Positions 24,650 to 34,075 of a stretch of DNA of 64,000 nucleotides are shown in pieces. The stretch is from Rhodanobacter sp. DHB23. GTDB lineage: Bacteria > Pseudomonadota > Gammaproteobacteria > Xanthomonadales > Rhodanobacteraceae. Within the stretch, counting starts at the first letter, position 1. Each line of letters opens with the position of its first letter. Where the stretch lies: assembly GCF_014842975.1 (NCBI RefSeq), contig NZ_JACYXK010000027.1, positions 1-64,000 of the forward strand, in the 5' to 3' direction. The position numbers and the translations under genes were made by a program. The notes under the pieces were generated by a model that saw only the letters and a list, made by a program, of their open reading frames with translations, made no database searches and was not told where the DNA came from.

Positions 24650-26011
24650 TCAGCCCGCTTGGCCCGCCGCCGACTTGCGCACGATCAGCATCGCCAGTTC
24701 CAGCGACTGCTCGTAGTTGAGGCGCGGATCGACCATCGACTTGTAGGCACGCTGCAGGTCGGCATCGGCCAAGCCACGTGCGCCGCCGGTGCATTCGGTG
24801 ACGTCCTCGCCGGTGAGCTCCAGGTGCACGCCGCCCAGGCGCGTGCCGGCGGCGGCATGGATGTCGAAGGCCTGGTCGAGCTCGCCGCGGATGTTGTCGA
24901 AGCGCCGCGTCTTGTAGCCATTGGCAGTGCTTTCGGTGTTGCCGTGCATGGGATCGGCCACCCACAGCACGCGCCGGCCCTCGCGCTTCACCGCCTGCAA
25001 CAGCGGCGGCAGCGCCTCGGCGATCTTCGCGTTGCCCATGCGGTGGATCAGGGTGAGCCGGCCCGGTTCGTCCTGCGGGTTCAGTGCATCGATCAGCGGC
25101 AGCAGTTGCTCCGGCGTCACCGATGGACCGACCTTCACCGCGACCGGATTGCGGATGCCGCGGAAATATTCCACGTGCGCGCCGTCCAGCGCCGCCGTGC
25201 GCATGCCGATCCACGGGAAGTGCGTGGACAGGTTGAACCAACCCGGATGCCGCGGCACCTGGCGCGTGAGCGCCTGCTCGTAGTGCAGCAGCAGCGCCTC
25301 GTGCGAGGTGAAGAAATCCACCTTGGTGAAGCCGGCGATCGGCCCGGCCAGGGTTTCCATGAAGCGCAGCGAGTCGCCAATACCGGCCACCATGCGGCGG
25401 TACTCGGCGGCCAGCGGCGAATGCTCGACCCAGGCCAGGTCCCAGTACTCCGGGTGGTGCAGGTCGGCGAAGCCACCGTCGATCAGCGCACGCACGAAAT
25501 TCATCGTCAACGCCGAATGCGCATGCGCGCTGATCAAGCGCTGCGGATCGGCGCGCCGCGCGGCGGCGGTGAATTCGGGGCCGTTGATCACGTCGCCGCG
25601 GAAGCTCGGCAGCGTCACGCCGTCGCGCGTCTCGGTGTCGGTCGAACGCGGTTTCGCATACTGGCCCGCGAAGCGCCCCACGCGCAGCACCGGTTGCTTC
25701 AGCCCGTGCACCAGCACCAGGCTCATCTGCAGCAGCACCTTGAGCCGGTTCGAGATGATCGGGCTGCTGCAATCCGCGAAGCTCTCCGCGCAATCGCCGC
25801 CCTGCAACAGGAAGCGCCGGCCTTCCTGCGCTTCGGCCAGCGCCTGCTTCAACGCCAGCACTTCCCACGAAGTCACCAGTGGCGGCTGCTGCGCCAGCTG
25901 CGCGGTGGCCTGCGCCAGTTCGGCGGCATCCTCGTATTGTGGCTGCTGCAGCGCCTCGCGCTGCTGCCAGGACGATGGTGTCCAGTCCGCGCTCGACTTC
26001 ACCCCGTTCAT
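24650..26011 (-). CDS. Class II 3-deoxy-7-phosphoheptulonate (DAHP) synthase
   Basis: A 453-residue enzyme of the plant/actinobacterial class II type. It joins phosphoenolpyruvate and erythrose 4-phosphate in the first step of aromatic amino-acid synthesis. Class II landmarks are WTPSSWQQREALQQPQY near the N-terminus, LLQGGDCAESF with the metal-binding Cys, GRFAGQYAKPRS, and the C-terminal HGNTE and GGVHLELTGEDVTEC. The ATG at 26009-26011 overlaps the dsbB stop by 4 bp, so the two genes are co-transcribed although functionally unrelated. Class II enzymes in bacteria can also serve secondary metabolism, but nothing in the neighbourhood indicates that here. Confidence 0.93.
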   Translation of the reverse strand: MNGVKSSADWTPSSWQQREALQQPQYEDAAELAQATAQLAQQPPLVTSWEVLALKQALAEAQEGRRFLLQGGDCAESFADCSSPIISNRLKVLLQMSLVLVHGLKQPVLRVGRFAGQYAKPRSTDTETRDGVTLPSFRGDVINGPEFTAAARRADPQRLISAHAHSALTMNFVRALIDGGFADLHHPEYWDLAWVEHSPLAAEYRRMVAGIGDSLRFMETLAGPIAGFTKVDFFTSHEALLLHYEQALTRQVPRHPGWFNLSTHFPWIGMRTAALDGAHVEYFRGIRNPVAVKVGPSVTPEQLLPLIDALNPQDEPGRLTLIHRMGNAKIAEALPPLLQAVKREGRRVLWVADPMHGNTESTANGYKTRRFDNIRGELDQAFDIHAAAGTRLGGVHLELTGEDVTECTGGARGLADADLQRAYKSMVDPRLNYEQSLELAMLIVRKSAAGQAG

Positions 26012-26532
26012 CGCATCAACCTCTTCTTCGTGCGGCGCGTAGCGGCCAGCAGCGTCCACACCGCGAGCAGTACGAACCAGATCAGTGACCACCACGGCAT
26101 CGACAGGCCGAGGATCGGCTGCACCTTGGCGCATTCGCCGGAGCCGCTGAGCACCTTGAGCAGCACCCGGACCAGGCCGCCGTTGCTGGCGCGGGTTTCC
26201 AGCAGATAGCCCAGCGGCGCGCCGCAGCTCGGCACCTGGTCGGGCGGCAGCGACTGGATCCACAGGTGGCGCGCGGCGATGCCGATGCCGACCAGCGCGA
26301 TCAACACCAGCAAGCCCGCGTAGAACCAGCGCCCGCCGCCGCGCGGCGCATGCAGGCCGCCGACCAGGAACACCACGCCCAGCGCGATGAACACCACGCG
26401 CTGCAGGATGCACAGCGGGCATGGATCCATCTGCAGCACGTACTGCGCATACAACGCGAAACCGATCAGGGCGGCGCAGACGAGGAAGCCCGCCAGCAAG
26501 CTGATGCGAAACGACCAACGCAAGGGATTCAT
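26008..26532 (-). CDS. dsbB: Disulfide bond formation protein B
   Basis: A 174-residue inner-membrane protein that reoxidises DsbA and passes electrons to quinone. It has four membrane helices. The first periplasmic loop carries the redox pair CPLC (Cys38, Cys41), and the second loop carries Cys103 and Cys134. The Arg after CPLCILQR, which helps position quinone, is present. Length and topology are standard. It is upstream of the DAHP synthase gene and overlaps it by 4 bp. A terminator-like hairpin at 26617-26657 separates it from the ribosomal block. Confidence 0.95.
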   Translation of the reverse strand: MNPLRWSFRISLLAGFLVCAALIGFALYAQYVLQMDPCPLCILQRVVFIALGVVFLVGGLHAPRGGGRWFYAGLLVLIALVGIGIAARHLWIQSLPPDQVPSCGAPLGYLLETRASNGGLVRVLLKVLSGSGECAKVQPILGLSMPWWSLIWFVLLAVWTLLAATRRTKKRLMR

Positions 26533-26616
26533 GAGCAGAGGGAACAGGAGCGGAAACGCGACATTACCCGCTTGCCGGCGGACTGTCAGCATCGGCGTTC
26601 CGGTCGCCTGCCGCAC

Positions 26617-26657
26617 AAAGCGAAACCCCGGCAGGTTGCCCGGCCGGGGTTTCGTTT
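26617..26657 (-). terminator. Terminator-like hairpin after rplQ
   Basis: Perfect 12-bp stem CGAAACCCCGGC / GCCGGGGTTTCG (26621-26632, 26643-26654) with a 10-nt loop, extended by A/T pairs on both sides. It lies 30 bp past the rplQ stop, at the end of the alpha operon, and could work in both directions. Confidence 0.7.
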
Positions 26658-26687
26658 GGACGTCTGGATGTCCGCAGGCGGCGACGC

Positions 26688-27071
26688 TTACTCGGCGTCG
26701 ACAGCCTCGGCCTGCGGGCGACCGACCAGCTCGACATACGCCATCGGGGCGTTGTCGCCGTCGCGGAAGCCGCACTTCAGGATGCGCAGGTAGCCGCCGG
26801 GACGCTCGCGGTAACGCGGGCCCAGCTCGACGAACAGCTTGCCCACCGCTTCCTTGTCGCGCAGGCGCGCGAAGGCGAGGCGGCGATTGGCGACGCCGTC
26901 GGTCTTGGCCAGCGTGATCAGCGGCTCGGCGACGCGGCGCAGTTCCTTGGCCTTCGGCAGGGTGGTACGGATCAGCTCGTGCTTGAACAGCGACGAAGCC
27001 ATGTTCTTGAACATCGCTTCACGGTGGGCGCTGGTGCGGTTGAGCTTGCGACCGGATTTCATGTGGCGCAT
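26688..27071 (-). CDS. rplQ: 50S ribosomal protein L17
   Basis: 127 residues, the family's normal length. It begins [17 protein letters not shown], the invariant L17 start, and has [16 protein letters not shown] and [25 protein letters not shown]17 binds 23S rRNA near the tunnel exit. It is the last gene of the alpha operon, downstream of rpoA. The 233-bp rpoA-rplQ spacer is long for this pair and holds two strong hairpins, which may reduce or time rplQ expression. Confidence 0.97.
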   Translation of the reverse strand: MRHMKSGRKLNRTSAHREAMFKNMASSLFKHELIRTTLPKAKELRRVAEPLITLAKTDGVANRRLAFARLRDKEAVGKLFVELGPRYRERPGGYLRILKCGFRDGDNAPMAYVELVGRPQAEAVDAE

Positions 27072-27212
27072 GGCGAATACTCTCTAGTAGGTCTGTTGTT
27101 ATGAAGCGCTGGCACCTGTGTCCAACACCCCGCGGTTACCCGCTTTTATGGCCTCATCGAAGCGAGGCTCTTTTTAAGATCCCCAACCGGAGCGAAAGCT
27201 CTTATGAGGAGT

Positions 27213-27230
27213 GCGGCCATGGATGGCCGC
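27213..27230. repeat. ATGGAT-loop hairpin in rpoA-rplQ spacer
   Basis: Perfect 8-bp stem GCGGCCAT / ATGGCCGC around GG, in the context AGTGCGGCCATGGATGGCCG. One of five near-identical solo copies in spacers of the translation cluster. The apex matches hairpin P2 of the large repeat unit. Confidence 0.75.
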
Positions 27231-27238
27231 TTTTGGTG

Positions 27239-27271
27239 CTTGGCCAGAGCGCTATGAACACTCTGGCCAAG
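27239..27271 (-). other. Perfect 11-bp stem in rpoA-rplQ spacer
   Basis: CTTGGCCAGAG (27239-27249) and CTCTGGCCAAG (27261-27271) enclose an 11-nt loop. No U tract follows on the minus strand. It may be an mRNA processing or stability element between rpoA and rplQ. Confidence 0.55.
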
Positions 27272-27304
27272 ATTCAGCTAAAACAGTGATCAGGGACGAT
27301 CACA

Positions 27305-28303
27305 TTAACCAAGCTGCATGCCGTGCGAGAGCCCAGCCGGCGGCCAGTTCTCCAGCTTCATGCCCAGGGCCAGGCCGCGCGAGCCAAGGACATCCTTGAT
27401 CTCGGTGAGCGACTTCTTGCCCAGGTTCGGCGTCTTCAGCAGCTCGACCTCGGTCTTCTGCACCAGATCGCCGATGTAGTAGATGCTCTCGGCCTTCAGG
27501 CAGTTCGCCGAACGCACGGTGAGCTCCAGATCGTCGATCGGGCGCAGCAGCAGCGGATCGAAACCGCTCTTTTCGGCCTTGTCGGTAGCGCTCTCGCGAC
27601 GCGAGAAGTCACCAAACACGGACAACTGGTCGTTGATGATCTCGGCGGCCTTGCGCACCGCGTCCTCGGCGCCGATGGTGCCGTTGGTCTCGATGTCCAG
27701 CACCAGCTTGTCGAGGTTGGTGCGCTGCTCGACGCGAGCGGCATCCACTTCGTAGGCCACGCGCAGCACCGGCGCGAACGAGGCGTCGAGCTGCAGGCGA
27801 CCGATCGGACGGGCTTCGTCGTCCGGATGGACGCGGGCGCTGGCCGGCTGGTAACCCACGCCGCGGCGCACCTTCAGGCGCATGTTGAGCGCGATGTCCT
27901 TGGTCAGGTGGCAGATCACGTGCTCGGGGTTGATGATCTCCACCGAGTGGTCGACGACGATGTCGCCGGCCGTGACCACGCCCTTGCCCTTCTTGGACAG
28001 GGTGAGGGTGACTTCGTCGCCGGTGTGCTGGCGAATCGCCACGTCCTTGAGGTTCAGCAGGACTTCGATCACGTCCTCCTGCAGGCCCTCGAGGGTGGTG
28101 TATTCGTGCAGCACGCCGTCGATCTCGACCTCGACGATGGCGCTGCCGGGGATCGAGGAAAGCAGGACGCGACGGAGCGCGTTGCCCAGGGTGTGACCGA
28201 AACCGCGCTCGAGCGGTTCGACCACCACCTTGGCGCGATTGGCGCCAAGCTGTTCGACGCTGAGGCCACGCGGCCGCAGCACGCTAGTAGACGAAACTGC
28301 CAT
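27305..28303 (-). CDS. rpoA: RNA polymerase subunit alpha
   Basis: 332 residues, usual length (E. coli 329). The N-terminal assembly domain includes [22 protein letters not shown], the dimerisation signature. The C-terminal domain (about 250-320) has [21 protein letters not shown] and [13 protein letters not shown], which contact UP elements and activators. It lies between rpsD and rplQ in the standard alpha operon. The start ATG at 28301-28303 is 15 bp after rpsD. Confidence 0.98.
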   Translation of the reverse strand: MAVSSTSVLRPRGLSVEQLGANRAKVVVEPLERGFGHTLGNALRRVLLSSIPGSAIVEVEIDGVLHEYTTLEGLQEDVIEVLLNLKDVAIRQHTGDEVTLTLSKKGKGVVTAGDIVVDHSVEIINPEHVICHLTKDIALNMRLKVRRGVGYQPASARVHPDDEARPIGRLQLDASFAPVLRVAYEVDAARVEQRTNLDKLVLDIETNGTIGAEDAVRKAAEIINDQLSVFGDFSRRESATDKAEKSGFDPLLLRPIDDLELTVRSANCLKAESIYYIGDLVQKTEVELLKTPNLGKKSLTEIKDVLGSRGLALGMKLENWPPAGLSHGMQLG

Positions 28304-28318
28304 GCAAGGCTCCGGTGA

Positions 28319-28945
28319 TTACTTCGAGTAAAGTTCGACGATCAGGGCTTCGTTGATGTCGGACGGCAGGTCGCCGCGATCCGGCACCGCCTTGAACGTG
28401 CCTTCGAACTTCTTGCTGTCGACTTCGACCCAACCCGGACGCAGGTCCATGGTGTCGAACACGGTCGCCGCTTCCTGCACGCGCAACTGGGTACGGCCGC
28501 GCTCGGTCAGCGCGATCGCGTCGCCGGGCTTGACCTGGTAGGACGGGATGTTGACCTTCTTGCCGTTGACCAGCACCGCCTTGTGCGAAACCAGCTGGCG
28601 GGCCTGGGCGCGGGTGACCGCGAAACCCATGCGGTACACGACGTTGTCCAGGCGGCTCTCGAGCAGGCGCAGCAGGTTCTCGCCAGTGTTGCCCTTGAGG
28701 GTCGACGCCTTGGTGTAGTAGTTGCCGAACTGACGCTCGAGCACACCGTAGATGCGCTTGACCTTCTGCTTCTCGCGCAGCTGGACGGCGTAGTCGGACA
28801 TGCGCATGCGCTTGTTGGCGCCGTGCTGGCCGGGCTTGTTCTCCAGCTTGCACTTGGAGTCGATCGCGCGGGCCGGGCTCTTGAGGCTCAGGTCGGCGCC
28901 TTCGCGGCGGGCGAGCTTGCAGGTAGCTCCACGATAACGTGCCAT
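28319..28945 (-). CDS. rpsD: 30S ribosomal protein S4
   Basis: 208 residues. [16 protein letters not shown] is the conserved start, and an S4 RNA-binding domain (about 98-160) has [28 protein letters not shown]4 nucleates 30S assembly on the 5' domain of 16S rRNA and in E. coli represses the alpha operon at the rpsM leader; whether that control exists here cannot be read. It sits between rpsK (11 bp) and rpoA (15 bp). Confidence 0.98.
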   Translation of the reverse strand: MARYRGATCKLARREGADLSLKSPARAIDSKCKLENKPGQHGANKRMRMSDYAVQLREKQKVKRIYGVLERQFGNYYTKASTLKGNTGENLLRLLESRLDNVVYRMGFAVTRAQARQLVSHKAVLVNGKKVNIPSYQVKPGDAIALTERGRTQLRVQEAATVFDTMDLRPGWVEVDSKKFEGTFKAVPDRGDLPSDINEALIVELYSK

Positions 28946-28956
28946 GGTTGTGCTCC

Positions 28957-29343
28957 TTAGACTCGACGCTTCTTGGGGGGACGGCAGCCGTTGTGCGGAA
29001 TCGGCGTGACGTCGATGATGTTGAGCACCTTGTAACCCAAGGCGTTCAGCGAACGCACGGCCGACTCACGACCCGGGCCCGGGCCCTTGATGCGCACTTC
29101 CACGGTCTTCACGCCGTAGTCGCCAGCGGCACGGCCGGCCTTCTCGGCGGCGACCTGGGCAGCGAACGGGGTCGACTTGCGCGAACCGCGGAAACCCGCG
29201 CCGCCGGCAGTCGCCCACGACAAGGCATTGCCCTGGCGATCGGTGATGGTGACGATGGTGTTGTTGAAGGAGGCCTGCACGTGGGCCACGGCATCCGTGA
29301 CAACGCGCTTGATCTTCTTCTTGGTCTTGACAGGCTTGGCCAT
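28957..29343 (-). CDS. rpsK: 30S ribosomal protein S11
   Basis: 128 residues. The N-terminus is [17 protein letters not shown], followed by [20 protein letters not shown] and the C-terminal basic end [10 protein letters not shown] that binds 16S rRNA in the platform. It lies 12 bp downstream of rpsM in the alpha operon. Confidence 0.98.
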   Translation of the reverse strand: MAKPVKTKKKIKRVVTDAVAHVQASFNNTIVTITDRQGNALSWATAGGAGFRGSRKSTPFAAQVAAEKAGRAAGDYGVKTVEVRIKGPGPGRESAVRSLNALGYKVLNIIDVTPIPHNGCRPPKKRRV

Positions 29344-29355
29344 ATTCTCGATCCG

Positions 29356-29712
29356 TTACTTCTTGATGGCGCGACGCGGGCCCTTGCGGGTGCGTGCGTT
29401 GGTACGCGTGCGCTGGCCGCGCACCGGCAGGCCGCGACGATGGCGCAGGCCGCGATAGCAGCCCAGATCCATCAGGCGCTTGATGGCCATGCCCACTTCG
29501 CGGCGCAGGTCGCCTTCCACGACGTACTTGGCGATTTCCGCGCGAAGCTTTTCCACTTCGCCTTCGCTGAGCGACTTGATCTGGGTGGTGGGAACCACGC
29601 CAGCGTCCACACAGACCTTCTTGGCCCGGCTGCGGCCAATGCCGTAAATGCTCTGCAGACCAACCCAGACATGCTTCTGGACCGGCAAATTGACACCTGC
29701 GATGCGCGCCAT
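29356..29712 (-). CDS. rpsM: 30S ribosomal protein S13
   Basis: 118 residues. It starts [20 protein letters not shown], has the helix-hairpin-helix [13 protein letters not shown], and ends with the basic [16 protein letters not shown] tail that contacts P-site tRNA in the 30S head. It is the first gene of the alpha operon. The 137-bp gap to secY contains no rpmJ, which usually lies there. Confidence 0.98.
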   Translation of the reverse strand: MARIAGVNLPVQKHVWVGLQSIYGIGRSRAKKVCVDAGVVPTTQIKSLSEGEVEKLRAEIAKYVVEGDLRREVGMAIKRLMDLGCYRGLRHRRGLPVRGQRTRTNARTRKGPRRAIKK

Positions 29713-29849
29713 GATGTGCTTTCTCCGAGTGCTTTCGTGCGCGGTAAACGCGCAATTCTATCTTGAATCAACTTGTCAGGAAAGCCCTGCGGTGCCCAAC
29801 ACCGCCCGGCCCTCCGGGTTTTCGGCCAATCCCGCCCGCCCAGCAGCCA

Positions 29850-31172
29850 CTAGTTGCGGCGGAGATTGGCCTTCTTGAGCAAACTTTCGTACTGGTGGCT
29901 GACCAGGTGCGCCTGCACCTGCGAGGTGAAATCCATCACCACGACCACCACGATCAGCAGCGACGTGCCACCGAAGTAGAACGGCACGTGCCAGAACTTC
30001 TGCATGAACGACGGCACCAGGCAGACCGCGACCAGGTACAGCGCACCCACGCCGGTCAAACGGGTGATCACGCCATCGATGTAGCTGGCCGTGGCGCGAC
30101 CCGGGCGGATGCCCGGGATCAGCGCGCCGGAGCGCTTGAGGTTGTCCGCCGTCTCTTCCGAGTTGAACACGACCGCGGTGTAGAAGAAGGCGAAGCCGAT
30201 CACCAGCACCGCATAGATGAGCGCCCACAGCGGCTCACCCGGATTCAGCGCCTGGGTCAGGTCCTGCAGCCAGCGCGACTGGTGGCCGGCGCCGAACCAG
30301 TTCACCGCGGTGGCCGGGAACAACAGCAGACTGGACGCGAAGATCGGCGGGATCACGCCCGACATGTTGATCTTCAGCGGCAGGCTGGAGCTCTGGTTCT
30401 GGTAGCCACGCTGGCCGCCGGAGCGCCGCGCGTAGTTGACCGTGATCTTGCGTTGCGCGCGCTCCATGAACACGCAGAACGCGGTGACCAGCAGCACGAT
30501 CGCGAAGACGATCAGCACACCCAGCACCGACAGCTCGCCGTTGCTCGACATGCCCAGCGTATGCACCACCGCGCCCGGCAGGCCGGCCACGATGCCGGCG
30601 AAGATCAGCAGCGAGATGCCGTTGCCGATGCCGCGCTCGGTCATCTGTTCGCCGAGCCACATCAGGAACATGGTGCCAGCAGTCAGGCCGATTACCGCGG
30701 CCAGCACGAAGCCGAAGCCCGGGGTGTACACCACCGGCGCGCCACCGGCCGCGACCTGCTTCTGAAATCCCACCGCCATGAAGAAGGACTGGAACAACGC
30801 CAGACCCACCGAACCGATGCGCGTGTACATCGTCATCCGACGCTTGCCGGACTCGCCTTCCTTGCGCAACGCCTGCAGGCTCGGGATCACCGAACCCATC
30901 ATCTGGATCACGATGGAGGCCGAAATGTACGGCATCACGCCCAGTGCGAACACCGAGAAGCGCGCCAGCGCGCCGCCCGAGAACATGTTGAACATGTCCA
31001 TCAGGCCGTTGCCCTGAACCAGGTTGCTCATCGCGTCCGGATTCACGCCCGGCACCGGGATGAACGAACCGAGGCGGAACACCAGCAGCGCACCGATCAC
31101 GAAGAAGATGCGCTGGCGCAGCTCGGTCAGTTTGCCGAGCTTGCCGAGTGCGTTGCCGTTGGCCTGGGCCAC
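29850..31172 (-). CDS. secY: Preprotein translocase subunit SecY
   Basis: 440 residues (E. coli 443), ten membrane helices. SecY forms the protein-conducting channel with SecE and SecG. The plug and TM2 region, the cytoplasmic loop YARRSGGQRGYQNQSSSLPL and the C5 loop ALIPGIRPGRAT are all present. The GTG at 31170-31172 is chosen over upstream frames because VAQANGNALGKLGKLTELRQ gives the normal N-terminus and GGAG lies 9 bp upstream. The start overlaps the end of the rplO region closely, so translation is coupled to the spc operon. Confidence 0.96.
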   Translation of the reverse strand: MAQANGNALGKLGKLTELRQRIFFVIGALLVFRLGSFIPVPGVNPDAMSNLVQGNGLMDMFNMFSGGALARFSVFALGVMPYISASIVIQMMGSVIPSLQALRKEGESGKRRMTMYTRIGSVGLALFQSFFMAVGFQKQVAAGGAPVVYTPGFGFVLAAVIGLTAGTMFLMWLGEQMTERGIGNGISLLIFAGIVAGLPGAVVHTLGMSSNGELSVLGVLIVFAIVLLVTAFCVFMERAQRKITVNYARRSGGQRGYQNQSSSLPLKINMSGVIPPIFASSLLLFPATAVNWFGAGHQSRWLQDLTQALNPGEPLWALIYAVLVIGFAFFYTAVVFNSEETADNLKRSGALIPGIRPGRATASYIDGVITRLTGVGALYLVAVCLVPSFMQKFWHVPFYFGGTSLLIVVVVVMDFTSQVQAHLVSHQYESLLKKANLRRN

Positions 31173-31176
31173 GCGA

Positions 31177-31608
31177 TTACTCCACGCTGCCGCCGGCTGC
31201 CTCGATGGCAGCCTTGGCACCCGCCGTGGCCAGCAGGCCCGACAGCTTCACCGCGCGACCGATCTCGCCCTTCAGCACGACCTTGACCTTCTTGGCCTTG
31301 CTGTCGATCAGGCCGGCCTTGTGCAGCTCGACCACGTCGATCACGTCGGCCTTGAGGCCGGCGAGCTGGTACAGGAACACCTGCTGGCTCTCGGCCTTCA
31401 GCTTGGAGCGGAAGCCGACCTTGGGCAGGCGACGCTGCAGCGGCATCTGGCCGCCCTCGAAGCCGTACTTGTGGGTGCCGCCGGCGCGGGCGTGCTGACC
31501 CTTGTGGCCGCGACCGGCCGTCTTGCCGAGGCCCGAGCCGATGCCGCGACCGACGCGCAGCTTGGTCTTGCGCGAACCGGCGGCCGGCTTGATGTCATTC
31601 AAACGCAT
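31177..31608 (-). CDS. rplO: 50S ribosomal protein L15
   Basis: 143 residues. [20 protein letters not shown] is the conserved start, followed by the Gly-rich basic [17 protein letters not shown] segment that threads into 23S rRNA. The C-terminus has [21 protein letters not shown]. Its stop is 4 bp before the secY GTG, and rpmD ends 2 bp upstream of it, the tight spc-operon packing. Confidence 0.98.
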   Translation of the reverse strand: MRLNDIKPAAGSRKTKLRVGRGIGSGLGKTAGRGHKGQHARAGGTHKYGFEGGQMPLQRRLPKVGFRSKLKAESQQVFLYQLAGLKADVIDVVELHKAGLIDSKAKKVKVVLKGEIGRAVKLSGLLATAGAKAAIEAAGGSVE

Positions 31609-31610
31609 GA

Positions 31611-31808
31611 TTAATCCTCCACCTGGACCAGGTAGTAGACCGTGTTGATCAGGCCACGCACCTGCGGGCTGTCCTTCAGCTCGCGGACGTCGTTGGTCTT
31701 GTTCAGGCCCAGCGCCTTGACGCTGAGGCGATGACGCGCCTGCACGCCGCGTAGGCCCTTGACCAGGCGCACGCGCACGGTGCCGGCGGTTTCGTTCTTC
31801 TTAGCCAT
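31611..31808 (-). CDS. rpmD: 50S ribosomal protein L30
   Basis: 65 residues; L30 in bacteria has about 60. It begins [20 protein letters not shown], then [20 protein letters not shown] and [13 protein letters not shown]. The ATG at 31806-31808 overlaps the end of rpsE by 8 bp, so translation is coupled. It binds 23S rRNA and contacts L5/5S-region rRNA. Confidence 0.96.
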   Translation of the reverse strand: MAKKNETAGTVRVRLVKGLRGVQARHRLSVKALGLNKTNDVRELKDSPQVRGLINTVYYLVQVED

Positions 31809-32310
31809 TGCCCAGCACCTCTTCCACGGTCTTGCCACGCTTGGCGGCGATCTGCTTCGGCGAAGCCACCGCCTGCAGGCCCTTGATGGTGGCACGCACC
31901 AGGTTGATCGGGTTGCGCGAGCCGACCGCCTTGGCCAGCACGTTCTTCACGCCGACCACTTCCAGCACGGCGCGCATGGCGCCGCCGGCGATCACGCCGG
32001 TACCTTCGGAAGCCGGCTGCATGTAGACGCGGGCCGCGCCGTGGTTGGCCTTGATGGCGTACCACAGGGTGCCGTTGTTCAGGTCGATGTTCACCATGTT
32101 GCGACGGGCGCGCTCCATCGCCTTGGAGATGGCGACCGGCACTTCGCGCGCCTTGCCATAGCCGAAGCCGACCTTGCCCTCGCCGTCGCCGACCACGGTC
32201 AGCGCGGTGAAGCTCATCTGGCGGCCACCCTTGACGGTCTTGGCCACGCGGTTCACGGCAATCAGCTTCTCGAGCAGGCCGTCTGAATTTTCGCGATCGT
32301 TGGAAGACAT
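31801..32310 (-). CDS. rpsE: 30S ribosomal protein S5
   Basis: 169 residues. A short charged N-terminus ([16 protein letters not shown]) precedes the S5 double-stranded RNA-binding domain with [16 protein letters not shown] and [18 protein letters not shown]. The second domain has [21 protein letters not shown]5 works in the decoding-accuracy and mRNA-helicase region. It overlaps rpmD by 8 bp. The 147-bp gap to rplR upstream is unusually long and contains a heptad repeat. Confidence 0.98.
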   Translation of the reverse strand: MSSNDRENSDGLLEKLIAVNRVAKTVKGGRQMSFTALTVVGDGEGKVGFGYGKAREVPVAISKAMERARRNMVNIDLNNGTLWYAIKANHGAARVYMQPASEGTGVIAGGAMRAVLEVVGVKNVLAKAVGSRNPINLVRATIKGLQAVASPKQIAAKRGKTVEEVLGNG

Positions 32311-32423
32311 TTCTCGATTCCGTGTGCCCGGACCATCCGGGACTTTTGCTTGCGGCTGGGCCGCTTGTTGTTGTGTTGTTACTGGAAGCGAGGGATCCGG
32401 GGCTTGCGGCAGACGGGCTCTTT

Positions 32424-32455
32424 CGAATCCCGAATCCCCAACCCCGAATCCCGGC
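32424..32455. repeat. Tandem CGAATCCC heptad repeat in rplR-rpsE spacer
   Basis: Four imperfect copies of the 7-8 bp unit CGAATCCC in a row, ending CCGG, in the 147-bp spacer between rplR and rpsE. The same unit occurs at 62620-62707 as an inverted pair. Such heptads are frequent in xanthomonad-type intergenic DNA. Confidence 0.65.
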
Positions 32456-32457
32456 TC

Positions 32458-32817
32458 TTAGAACTTCAGGCCGGCTTCGCGAGCCGCATCGGCCAGCGCC
32501 TTGATGCGACCGTGGAAGCGGAAACCGGAGCGGTCGAACGCCACCGATTCCACGCCGGCAGCCAACGCACGCTCGGCAACGGCCTTGCCCACCGCGGCAG
32601 CGGCGGTCAGGTTCTTGGTGCCCTTCAGGCCTTCGGCCACCGACTTCTGCACGGTGGAGGCAGCCGCCACCACGTTCTGACCGTCGGCAGCGAACACCTG
32701 GGCGTAGAGATGCTGGCCGGTGCGATGCACCGACAGGCGCGCCACGCCGAGCTTGCGGATGTGCGAACGCGTGGACTTGGCGCGACGCAGGCGGGATTCG
32801 TTCTTGTTCATCGTCAT
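32458..32817 (-). CDS. rplR: 50S ribosomal protein L18
   Basis: 119 residues. It starts [20 protein letters not shown], with a basic N-terminal arm, then [17 protein letters not shown] and the C-terminal [21 protein letters not shown]18 binds 5S rRNA together with L5 and L25 and carries it to the large subunit. It lies in the spc operon between rplF and rpsE; both flanking spacers are longer than usual and contain repeats. Confidence 0.98.
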   Translation of the reverse strand: MTMNKNESRLRRAKSTRSHIRKLGVARLSVHRTGQHLYAQVFAADGQNVVAAASTVQKSVAEGLKGTKNLTAAAAVGKAVAERALAAGVESVAFDRSGFRFHGRIKALADAAREAGLKF

Positions 32818-32878
32818 GTTCCTCGAAAGCGGATCGGCTCGAAATGCGTGATCTGTCTAGCCTGCTTTTCTGAAGAGT

Positions 32879-32896
32879 GCGGCCATGGATGGCCGC
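32879..32896. repeat. ATGGAT-loop hairpin in rplF-rplR spacer
   Basis: GCGGCCAT / ATGGCCGC stem, preceded by GAAGAGT and followed by TTCTTC, which allows the stem to extend. Same module as at 27213, 34407, 41101 and 42492. Confidence 0.75.
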
Positions 32897-32919
32897 TTCT
32901 TCGCGCAGGGACAGCGCAC

Positions 32920-33447
32920 TTATGCCTTCTTGGCTTCCTTCAGGGTGATCTTCTCGCCGGCATAGCGCACGCCCTTGCCCTTGTAAGGCTCAGGCGAACG
33001 GAAGGCACGGATCTTGGCGGCCACCTGGCCCACCACCTGCTTGTCGGCACCCTTGATCAGGATTTCCGTCTGCGTGGGGGTTTCCAGGGTGATGCCCTCC
33101 GGAGCCTCGAACACCACCGGGTGCGAGAAGCCCAGGCTCAGGTTCAGCGCCTTGCCGGCCATGGACGCGCGGTAACCCACGCCGACCAGCTCCAGCTTGC
33201 GCTCGTAACCTTCGGACACGCCCTTGACCATGTTCGCCAGCAGCGCGCGCGCGGTGCCGCCGAACTTGTCGTCGGCGCCCTCGGCCAGCTGGATGTTGAC
33301 GGCATCGCCGTCCACCTTCAGCGACACGCCGGGCAGCACGTGAATGGACAGGGTGCCCTTCGGGCCCTTCACGGAGATACCTTCGGCGGCAGCCTTCAGC
33401 TCCACGCCCTTCGGCAGGTTGATCGTCTTCTTGGCAACACGTGACAT
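32920..33447 (-). CDS. rplF: 50S ribosomal protein L6
   Basis: 175 residues, the normal length, from [16 protein letters not shown] (ATG at 33445-33447; a longer frame upstream reads through the end of rpsH). Two L6 repeats are visible, the second ending with the signature [21 protein letters not shown]6 sits near the sarcin-ricin loop and the EF-G site. It is 10 bp downstream of rpsH in the spc operon. Confidence 0.98.
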   Translation of the reverse strand: MSRVAKKTINLPKGVELKAAAEGISVKGPKGTLSIHVLPGVSLKVDGDAVNIQLAEGADDKFGGTARALLANMVKGVSEGYERKLELVGVGYRASMAGKALNLSLGFSHPVVFEAPEGITLETPTQTEILIKGADKQVVGQVAAKIRAFRSPEPYKGKGVRYAGEKITLKEAKKA

Positions 33448-33457
33448 CGTCGGCTCC

Positions 33458-33853
33458 TTAAGCGACCTGGCCGATGACTTCGCCGCCCAGACCCTTGGCA
33501 CGGGCCTGCGCGTCGGTCAGCAGACCGGCGGACGTCGAGATGATCGAGATGCCCAGACCGCCGAGCACCTTCGGCAGTTCACCCTTGCCGCGGTAGATGC
33601 GCAGGCCGGAACGGCTGACGCGGGAAATGGACTCGATGGCCGGACGACCTTCGAAATACTTCAGGCGGATTTCGAGAACGGGCTTGCCTTCCGCCTGCGC
33701 GGTCTGCGCGTCGAGAATGTAGCCTTCGTTCTTGAGAAGGTTGGCGATGGCCACCTTCAGCTTCGACGACGGCATGCTCACCGTCGGCTTGCCCATCAGC
33801 TGGGCATTGCGGACACGCGTAAACATGTCGGCGATGGGATCAGTCATGCTCAT
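33458..33853 (-). CDS. rpsH: 30S ribosomal protein S8
   Basis: 131 residues. It starts [18 protein letters not shown], matching E. coli S8, and ends with the [20 protein letters not shown] type region and [10 protein letters not shown]8 binds the central domain of 16S rRNA and in E. coli also represses the spc operon at the rplE mRNA. A 222-bp non-coding gap to rpsN upstream contains two hairpins (33983-34001 and 34004-34029) that could matter for such control. Confidence 0.98.
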   Translation of the reverse strand: MSMTDPIADMFTRVRNAQLMGKPTVSMPSSKLKVAIANLLKNEGYILDAQTAQAEGKPVLEIRLKYFEGRPAIESISRVSRSGLRIYRGKGELPKVLGGLGISIISTSAGLLTDAQARAKGLGGEVIGQVA

Positions 33854-33982
33854 GAAAACATCCTTCAGAGTGCACCGATATCCGATAAAACCGGAAATCT
33901 TCTAGATTGTGATGCCGACAAAGCGTCAGCCTGCGTTGCGCAGACCGACGACTATAGCAGCTTTTTCCGGCTTTGCGAACAT

Positions 33983-34029
33983 CGGCGCCAAGATTGCGCC
34001 GACGGCGGCAGATCCGAAGGCCTGCCGCC
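33983..34029 (-). other. Two adjacent hairpins in the rpsN-rpsH spacer
   Basis: Stems CGGCGC / GCGCCG (33983-34001) and GGCGGCAG / CTGCCGCC (34004-34029) lie in a 222-bp gap inside the spc operon. No coding frame is visible there. A processing or regulatory role is possible; there is no clear U tract. Confidence 0.45.
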
Positions 34030-34075
34030 GCATCGGGTCAGGCGGGATCAGCTCCCGCCCTGCCCTGTTTGGGTC

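Noticed and set aside
27072-27304. rpoA-rplQ spacer hairpins as an intrinsic terminator
   Set aside because: Neither stem is followed by a U tract in the direction of transcription, and rplQ beyond it needs to be expressed.
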